Of a stretch of DNA of 37,843 nt, positions 33,306 to 37,843 are shown in pieces. Location of the stretch: the NCBI RefSeq assembly GCF_001463745.1, contig NZ_BBWJ01000016.1:1-37843 (forward strand). The letters are read 5' to 3'. The stretch is from Aureimonas sp. AU22. Its GTDB lineage: Bacteria > Pseudomonadota > Alphaproteobacteria > Rhizobiales > Rhizobiaceae. A program made the translations under genes and the position numbers. Under the pieces are notes generated by a model. The model saw only the letters and a program-made list of their open reading frames with translations. It was not told the DNA's origin and did not search any database. Positions within the stretch are counted from its first letter, which is position 1, and each line of letters begins with the position of its first letter.

Positions 33306-34709
33306 TCAGCCCCCCGCCGCCATGTCCTCGGCCTGCGCTGCGCTCGCAGGCGCGGGGGCTCGCTGGGGCTCGTAGCGGCGCAGGAGGCTGGGAACGATGC
33401 CAGCCGCCGCGAGCGCTGCCGCCAGCATCAGGGCTGCTCTCAGCGGCTGCTCGGAGACGAGGCCCAGCATCACCGCGACGAGCGCGACACCGAGCGATTG
33501 GCCGACGAGCCGAGCCGTGGACTGAATGCCGCTCGCGCCACCGCTCCGTTCGCGCGGGGCACTGGTGATCAGGATCTTGTTGTTCGGGGTCTGGAACAGG
33601 CCGAAGCCGAAGCCGGCCAACGCTAGGCGCCAGACGAGATCCGCATCGCTTGGGGAAGCGGGAAGAAACACCAGCGCGAGGAGTCCTGCGGAAAACAGGG
33701 CAAGTCCGATCGCGCTGAGACGGCCGGGATCGAAGCGATCGGCGAGCCTTCCGGACACGGCAGCCGCGATCGCCGTGGCGATCGGCCATGGCGTGAGCAA
33801 CAGTCCGGTCTCGGCCGCCGAGCGTGCGAGCTGGTCGTGCAGCAGGAACGGGAGGGAGACGAAGGCGATGCCCTGCGCGCCGAAGGAGCAGACCGACGTC
33901 GTGGCGGACAGCGCGAAGATCGGACGCCGCAGGAGGTCGACCGGCAGGATGGGCTCCTCCATTCGAAGTTGCATGCGCACGAAGAACACGCCGACGACGA
34001 GCCCGGCCGCCAGAAGCCCGAGCGAGGCCGCCAGCCCTTCCGAATGGCCGATGCCGTTGACGCCGGAGATCACCATGCCGAACGTCGCCGCGCTGAGAAG
34101 CGCGCTCCTGATGTGGAAGGGACGGTCCGACTTCGGCGTGTCGGGCAAGGTGCGCGATCCCGCCAGGAGCGCCAGCAGGCCCACCGGCACGTTGATCAGG
34201 AAGAGCGCCTGCCAGGACGTGACCGAAAGGATCGCGCCGGCGATCGTCGGGCCGGCGGCCGACGACACGCCGACCACGATCGCGACCCGCCCGACCGCGC
34301 GCCCCAGCCGGGACGCGGGAAAGATGAACCGGACAAGCGCGATGTTGACGCTCATGATCCCCGCCGCACCCATGCCCTGGAGGACGCGGGCGGCGATCAG
34401 CATGTCGAGCGAACTCGACAGCGCGCACACCAGCGAGGCGAGCGTGAAGACCGCAAGACCAGTGAGGTAAACGCGGCGATAGCCGAGGATTTCGCCAAGG
34501 CGGGCCAGCGGCAGCAGCAGAACCGTGACGGCAAGCTGATAGCCGTTCACCACCCAGATCGCCTCCACGGGCGAGACGCCGAGGTCCTGCGTGATGGGCG
34601 GCAGGGCGACGTTGGCCACCGTTCCGTCGAGAACGGCGACGAAGAGCGCCATGGCGATGGTGGCGAAGGCGAGCCGGCGGCGAAGAGGAGGCAACCCGTC
34701 CTGGTGCAT
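33306..34709 (-). CDS. MFS transporter, DHA2-type drug:H+ antiporter family
   Basis: A 467-residue membrane protein with about 14 hydrophobic segments, as in the EmrB/QacA (DHA2) family. Motif D1 appears as VLDGTVANVALP near residue 27. The loop 2-3 motif is LARLGEILGYRRVYL. Motif C on segment 5 is VVGVSSAAGPTIAGAI. It should export lipophilic drugs or metabolites with proton exchange; the substrate is unknown. No MarR or TetR regulator and no EmrA-type adaptor is adjacent. The ribosome binding site is weak. The C-terminus ends in a short Ala/Glu tail. Confidence 0.92.
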   Translation of the reverse strand: MHQDGLPPLRRRLAFATIAMALFVAVLDGTVANVALPPITQDLGVSPVEAIWVVNGYQLAVTVLLLPLARLGEILGYRRVYLTGLAVFTLASLVCALSSSLDMLIAARVLQGMGAAGIMSVNIALVRFIFPASRLGRAVGRVAIVVGVSSAAGPTIAGAILSVTSWQALFLINVPVGLLALLAGSRTLPDTPKSDRPFHIRSALLSAATFGMVISGVNGIGHSEGLAASLGLLAAGLVVGVFFVRMQLRMEEPILPVDLLRRPIFALSATTSVCSFGAQGIAFVSLPFLLHDQLARSAAETGLLLTPWPIATAIAAAVSGRLADRFDPGRLSAIGLALFSAGLLALVFLPASPSDADLVWRLALAGFGFGLFQTPNNKILITSAPRERSGGASGIQSTARLVGQSLGVALVAVMLGLVSEQPLRAALMLAAALAAAGIVPSLLRRYEPQRAPAPASAAQAEDMAAGG

Positions 34710-34832
34710 GCAAAACCGATCGAGCTTTGAGGTCAGCGCGGGCCTCAGGGGGAGTGCTGGTCCCGGAGCGGTCGCGGGCTAGTTGTTGCCCGTAGCAGCA
34801 CAGGGGTTTGCGGCTGGCAAGGCTCTATTCGT

Positions 34833-34848
34833 AAGGGAGGCTGCGATC
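34833..34848 (+). promoter_or_regulatory. Strong ribosome binding site placed before an ATC codon
   Basis: AAGGGAGG (34833-34840) is followed by five bases and then ATC (34846-34848), then TGC. This spacing is ideal for a start at the ATC. It supports initiation there, where the SRAP family has ATG-TGC (Met-Cys). No ATG, GTG or TTG lies at that spot. Confidence 0.6.
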
Positions 34849-35496
34849 TGCAACCTGTATTCCATCACCACGACACAGTCGGCGATGCGCGCCTTCGCCA
34901 AGGCGACGCGCGATCGTCTCGGAAACCTCGCCCCCATGCCGTCCGTCTTTCCCGACCAGGCGGCGCCGATCGTGCGAGTGGCGGACGGAGAGCGGGAACT
35001 GACGCTGGCTCGCTGGGGCATGCCCTCGCCGCAGTTCGCGCTGAAGGGGCGAAGCACCGATCCCGGCGTCACCAATATCCGCAACACGGCGAGTCCCCAT
35101 TGGCGGCGCTGGCTGTCTCCCGCCCATCGTTGCCTCGTGCCCTTCAACGCCTTTTGCGAATACGAGACCACAGCGGACGGCAAGAAGGTGCCCGTCTGGT
35201 TCGCCGCCTCCAAGGAGCGTCCACCGCTTGCATTCGCGGGCATCTGGACGGAATGGACCAGCACGCGGCGCAAGGCTGAGGGCGAAGTGACGGTGGACGC
35301 CTTTGGCTTCCTGACCACGAGCGCCAACGCCGTCGTCGCTCCGACCCATCCGAAGGCCATGCCGGTGATCCTGACCGAGACGGACGAGATGGATCTCTGG
35401 CTGGAAGCACCATGGGCGGAGGCTAAGATCCTGCAGCGACCGTTGCCGGACGAGGCGCTGCGCATCGTGGCGAAGGGGGAGCGCAGCGACGGATAG
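34846..35496 (+). CDS. SRAP (SOS response-associated peptidase, YedK/HMCES-like) with ATC start codon
   Basis: The family protects abasic sites in single-stranded DNA by cross-linking through Cys2, exposed after Met1 is removed. Numbered from the ATC, the active-site residues fall into place: Cys2 (CNLYS), Asn77 (TNIRN), Glu105 (CEYE) and His168 (THPKAMP). The protein is 216 residues. The only in-frame canonical start that keeps the cysteine is TTG 34783, which lacks a ribosome binding site and would bury the cysteine behind 21 residues. Either ATC is used as a rare start, the start was mutated, or a base was misread. Everything downstream is intact and the codon use is normal. Confidence 0.85.
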   Translation: MCNLYSITTTQSAMRAFAKATRDRLGNLAPMPSVFPDQAAPIVRVADGERELTLARWGMPSPQFALKGRSTDPGVTNIRNTASPHWRRWLSPAHRCLVPFNAFCEYETTADGKKVPVWFAASKERPPLAFAGIWTEWTSTRRKAEGEVTVDAFGFLTTSANAVVAPTHPKAMPVILTETDEMDLWLEAPWAEAKILQRPLPDEALRIVAKGERSDG

Positions 35497-35498
35497 AC

Positions 35499-35530
35499 CA
35501 CGCCCGGCGAACCGGAGTTCGCCGGGCGTG
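35499..35530. terminator. Bidirectional hairpin after the SRAP gene
   Basis: A perfect 14-base inverted repeat (35499-35512 with 35517-35530, arm CACGCCCGGCGAAC) has a four-base loop. It sits between the convergent SRAP stop (35496) and the small acidic gene stop (35538). No T run flanks it. Confidence 0.65.
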
Positions 35531-35537
35531 CCGTCTG

Positions 35538-35876
35538 TCAGGCCTTGAAGTCGAGTTCGGCCGGGCTGCCGGTCACCCTGTCCTCGGCCTGCTGGCGAAC
35601 GGCTTCGTCCTGATCCGCCAAGCCATCCTCGGTTTCGTCGTAGCCGGTACCGGGCATCGGCGCCGTGATCTCGCTTCGCGGCTCGGCACGCAGGTCGATT
35701 TGCGTCGCATCGTCGTCGGCCGGCGTGTCGGCACGGCGGTCGGCAGCGTCGCGGGTCGCCTCGGCGGTGGCGCTTTCGAGAAGCGCGCGGTCCGCCTCGT
35801 TCAGCTCCGACGTTTCTGCAAATTCACTGCGCTGCCGATCGTTGGGGTTGCGCTGCTCGGGAAAGTCCTTGGCCAT
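35538..35876 (-). CDS. Small acidic protein of unknown function
   Basis: A 112-residue protein with many Asp, Glu, Ala and Arg residues and no hydrophobic segment, so it is likely disordered and soluble. Visible segments are KDFPEQRNPNDRQRSEF, DRALLESATAEATRDA and a C-terminal DQDEAVRQQAEDRV. I do not recognise a family. GGAG lies upstream of ATG 35876. It begins 23 bases after the DUF2934 gene stop on the same strand, and both proteins are acidic, so they may form an operon. Confidence 0.65.
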   Translation of the reverse strand: MAKDFPEQRNPNDRQRSEFAETSELNEADRALLESATAEATRDAADRRADTPADDDATQIDLRAEPRSEITAPMPGTGYDETEDGLADQDEAVRQQAEDRVTGSPAELDFKA

Positions 35877-35899
35877 GTCGGAGTGCTCCTTCGCGCCGT

Positions 35900-36244
35900 T
35901 CAGGCGCGCGTGCCCTGAGAGGGAACGGTGTTGTCGGGATCGGCATCGTCGTCGTTGGCGCCGGTCGTCTCGCGCGCCGCCTGCCAGCTCGGGCCCCGTG
36001 CGCCTTCACCGATGTCGGTGAGTTCGGGGAACTCGCCCTGGTTCTCGAAGGCGACGGCCGGCTCCGGCTTGTCCTCCAGCGTTTCGTCGACAGGGGTGAG
36101 GGTCGCTCCGTAACTGTCCTTGAGGGCGACAATCTCGCGCGCCTGAAGCCAGTGCGACTCGGCGCGGCCTTCCGGGCGTCCTTCCGACTCCCAGATCTCT
36201 TGCGCCTTCTGGCGAACCCGGTCCTCGTCCAGCGTGGTGCTCAT
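35900..36244 (-). CDS. DUF2934 domain-containing protein
   Basis: A 114-residue protein from ATG 36244. Residues 8-36 (RVRQKAQEIWESEGRPEGR with AESHWLQAREIV following) form the DUF2934 motif, a short helical segment found in many alphaproteobacterial proteins of unknown function. The rest is acidic and probably disordered (GANDDDADPDNTVP). The longer open frame to 36832 is on the opposite strand to the hydrolase gene and is rejected. It diverges from the 3-hydroxyisobutyryl-CoA hydrolase-like gene. Confidence 0.82.
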   Translation of the reverse strand: MSTTLDEDRVRQKAQEIWESEGRPEGRAESHWLQAREIVALKDSYGATLTPVDETLEDKPEPAVAFENQGEFPELTDIGEGARGPSWQAARETTGANDDDADPDNTVPSQGTRA

Positions 36245-36380
36245 GCTTTGCGTCCCGTTCAAGTCTGCGTTGGTGGGATTACGCGCGACCGGCGCGCCGG
36301 TTGCATTTTCCGCGTCTCGTTTGCCGTGACAGGGGGTGGATTTGCGGTCAGGCTGGCAGCCTGTTGGGAGGAACCGCGAC

Positions 36381-37460
36381 ATGAGCGAAGACCCGGGCAC
36401 GATCGTCCCAACCCGCGAGGGCGGGGCAGGGGTCATTCGGCTGAGCCGTCCGAAGGCGCTCAACGCGCTGGATCTTGACATGGTGCGCGCGATGCGCGCC
36501 GCCCTCGACGGCTTCCTGCGCGATCCCGACGTCGCGCTGCTGATCCTCGAGGCCACCGGCGATCGCGCCTTCTGCGCCGGCGGGGACATTCGCGCCGTGA
36601 TCGCCAGCGGACGAGCGCGCGACGGGATCGCAGAGGCCTTCTGGCGGGAAGAGTACGAGCTCCTGTCGCAGCTTTCGCGGTCGGCGAAGCCCGTTGTGGC
36701 CTTGGCCGACGGCATCGTCATGGGCGGCGGCGCCGGGCTCGTCATGCATCTGCGGCATCGCGTGGCGAGCGAGCGCGTGCGCTTCGCCATGCCGGAGGTC
36801 GGGATCGGCTTCCTGCCGGATGTCGGCGCCACCTTCGTCCTGCCGCGCCTTGCCGGCGCGTTCGGTCGCTATCTCGCCCTGACCGGCGAAGCTGTGGAGG
36901 CCGGCGACGCTCTCGCTGCGGGCCTTTTCGACCGCTGCGTGCCCTCGAACCGGATGCCGGCCCTGCGGGGCGCGCTGCTCGCGCTTCGTCCCGGAGCCGA
37001 CCACGCCGCCGTCGATCGCATCGTCGCCGATCATGCCGACGACCTCAACGCACCGCTTCTCGGCCAGTACGGGACCGCGATCGAGGACGCCTTCGCGCAT
37101 GCGGAACTCGCTGCGATCGAGGAAACCTTGGCGGCCATGGCGGACGATCCCGTCCACGGCGCGTTCGCGGCGCGGACGCTCGCCACGATGCGCGGGCGCT
37201 CGCCTTGGTCGCTCGCGCTGACGAACGCGCTTCTGAAGGCCGGAAGCGGCAGCCGGACGCTCGAAGAATGCCTGTCGCGCGAGTTCCGCGCCGCCTGTGC
37301 GTGCCTTGACGTCGAAGACTTCTACGAGGGCGTTCGCGCAGCCGTGATCGACAAGGACCGCAAGCCGGCGTGGCCATCGAGGGGAGCGGATTGGCGGCAG
37401 CCGGGTCTCGACGAGATCCTGGCGGAGCACCCCGGAAGGCCGGACCCGGTCTTCGCCTGA
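36381..37460 (+). CDS. Enoyl-CoA hydratase/isomerase family, 3-hydroxyisobutyryl-CoA hydrolase-like
   Basis: A 359-residue crotonase-fold enzyme. LSRPKALNALDLDMV, FCAGGDIRAV and IVMGGGAGLVMHLRHRV form the CoA-binding and oxyanion-hole segments. MPEVGIGFLPDVGATFVLPRL is characteristic of 3-hydroxyisobutyryl-CoA hydrolases, with the catalytic Glu and Asp. The C-terminal extension (SREFRAACACL, DFYEGVRAAVIDKDRKPAW) is found in that subfamily and is absent from plain enoyl-CoA hydratases. It hydrolyses 3-hydroxyisobutyryl-CoA in valine breakdown. GGGAGG precedes ATG 36381. No other valine catabolic gene is adjacent. Confidence 0.9.
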   Translation: MSEDPGTIVPTREGGAGVIRLSRPKALNALDLDMVRAMRAALDGFLRDPDVALLILEATGDRAFCAGGDIRAVIASGRARDGIAEAFWREEYELLSQLSRSAKPVVALADGIVMGGGAGLVMHLRHRVASERVRFAMPEVGIGFLPDVGATFVLPRLAGAFGRYLALTGEAVEAGDALAAGLFDRCVPSNRMPALRGALLALRPGADHAAVDRIVADHADDLNAPLLGQYGTAIEDAFAHAELAAIEETLAAMADDPVHGAFAARTLATMRGRSPWSLALTNALLKAGSGSRTLEECLSREFRAACACLDVEDFYEGVRAAVIDKDRKPAWPSRGADWRQPGLDEILAEHPGRPDPVFA

Positions 37461-37643
37461 TCAGCCCTTGGCGGCCGCTTTGTCGTCGAGGATGCGGGCC
37501 AGTTCGACCGCAGTGCCGGAAAAGGTCTTGCCGCGCTCGGGGTCGCGGAAGCACTTCCACAGGCCGGTCTTCTTGTCGCGCTTCCAGCCGGCCTTGGCGA
37601 TCTTCGCCTCGGCGGCGGTCTCGTGCGGCGTCTTGAAGGCCAT
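37461..37643 (-). CDS. Short conserved-looking protein of unknown function
   Basis: A 60-residue basic protein, MAFKTPHETAAEAKIAKAGW then KRDKKTGLWKCFRDPERGKT. GGGAG lies seven bases before ATG 37643, which supports translation. A longer start at 37664 adds seven residues but lacks a better site. The C-terminus is Ala/Lys-rich. I recognise no family. The stop directly abuts that of the preceding gene on the other strand with no gap. Confidence 0.6.
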   Translation of the reverse strand: MAFKTPHETAAEAKIAKAGWKRDKKTGLWKCFRDPERGKTFSGTAVELARILDDKAAAKG

Positions 37644-37785
37644 AACTCGGCTCCCTGCGGTCATCTCCCGCCTTCATAAGCAAACAGCGCTGCGGCGCGA
37701 TAGCCCACCTCGGCAACCATCGGGCCTCCGGGGGCTTCTGCCGGGGATGATAGGCGCGCAGCGCGACAGGGGATGAAGATCGGCC

Positions 37786-37843
37786 ATGACGAGAACGGTT
37801 GTGATCACGGGTGGAACGGCGGGCATCGGGCTCGCCACCGCCG
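37786..37843 (+). CDS. Short-chain dehydrogenase/reductase, N-terminus (partial)
   Basis: Nineteen codons are visible before the window ends: MTRTVVITGGTAGIGLATA. The pattern TGxxxGIG is the NAD(P)-binding motif of classical short-chain dehydrogenases. The substrate cannot be inferred. A GGGGATGAAG stretch lies upstream of ATG 37786. Confidence 0.75.
   Translation, partial: MTRTVVITGGTAGIGLATA

Overview
The window is a GC-rich (roughly two-thirds G+C), gene-dense chromosomal segment. It most resembles a member of the Hyphomicrobiales (Rhizobiales, Alphaproteobacteria). The family is not decided; an Aurantimonadaceae-like or Rhizobiaceae-like genome would fit. The reasons are a complete aapJQMP general amino-acid transporter, the cysE-DUF3126 pair, an IscU-like/yidD/thrS run, an alphaproteobacterial transglutaminase-like cysteine peptidase, a DUF2336 protein and a DUF2076 protein. 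No tRNA, rRNA, CRISPR array, insertion sequence or prophage was seen. Most of the window looks like ordinary core chromosome.

Layout. 1-1219: end of a sugar-nucleotide locus (rfbB C-terminus, then a RgpF-like glycan protein). 1203-5845 (minus): ECF sigma factor, cysteine-free anti-sigma factor, Bax-inhibitor-1/YccA membrane protein and DUF2076 protein in close order, followed after a hairpin by a DedA protein and a Gfo/Idh/MocA oxidoreductase. 5934-11973: metC diverging from the aapJQMP operon. 12117-13280: AI-2E/PerM-like permease, convergent with a long OmpA-family protein that has a Pro/Ala-rich linker (13341-15332). 15469-19042: FAD monooxygenase and NDUFS6-like zinc-finger protein, diverging from an alpha/beta hydrolase, cysE and DUF3126, closed by a very strong bidirectional terminator. 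19137-22239: transglutaminase-like protease, a 439-bp non-coding stretch rich in palindromes with a perfect DnaA-box sequence, a tandem PilZ protein, a rhomboid protease and a CBS-pair protein. 22250-24384 (minus): patatin-like lipase, hisI and folE. 24609-27445 (plus): Fe-S scaffold-like protein, yidD and thrS. 27474-28586: exported protein built of three similar units. 28738-31169: nitroreductase, flavin reductase and DUF2336 protein. 31172-34709 (minus): NAD kinase, a second Gfo/Idh/MocA oxidoreductase and an MFS exporter. 34846-35496: SRAP protein whose natural start position is an ATC codon. 35538-37843: two small acidic proteins, a 3-hydroxyisobutyryl-CoA hydrolase-like enzyme, a 60-residue orphan and the first codons of a short-chain dehydrogenase.

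How the genes work together. The clearest units are amino-acid uptake (aapJQMP), sulfur amino-acid metabolism (metC, cysE), an envelope-stress-like sigma/anti-sigma module with membrane-protein partners, and translation and membrane-biogenesis housekeeping (yidD, thrS). I found no cluster that clearly forms a new biological system. The items most worth a second look are the SRAP gene with an ATC at its start position, the non-coding stretch at 19731-20169, the sigma/anti-sigma/BI-1/DUF2076 gene order, a Zur-box-like motif between folE and the scaffold gene, and an AapM with extra membrane segments. All calls come from reading the sequence. No database search was run.
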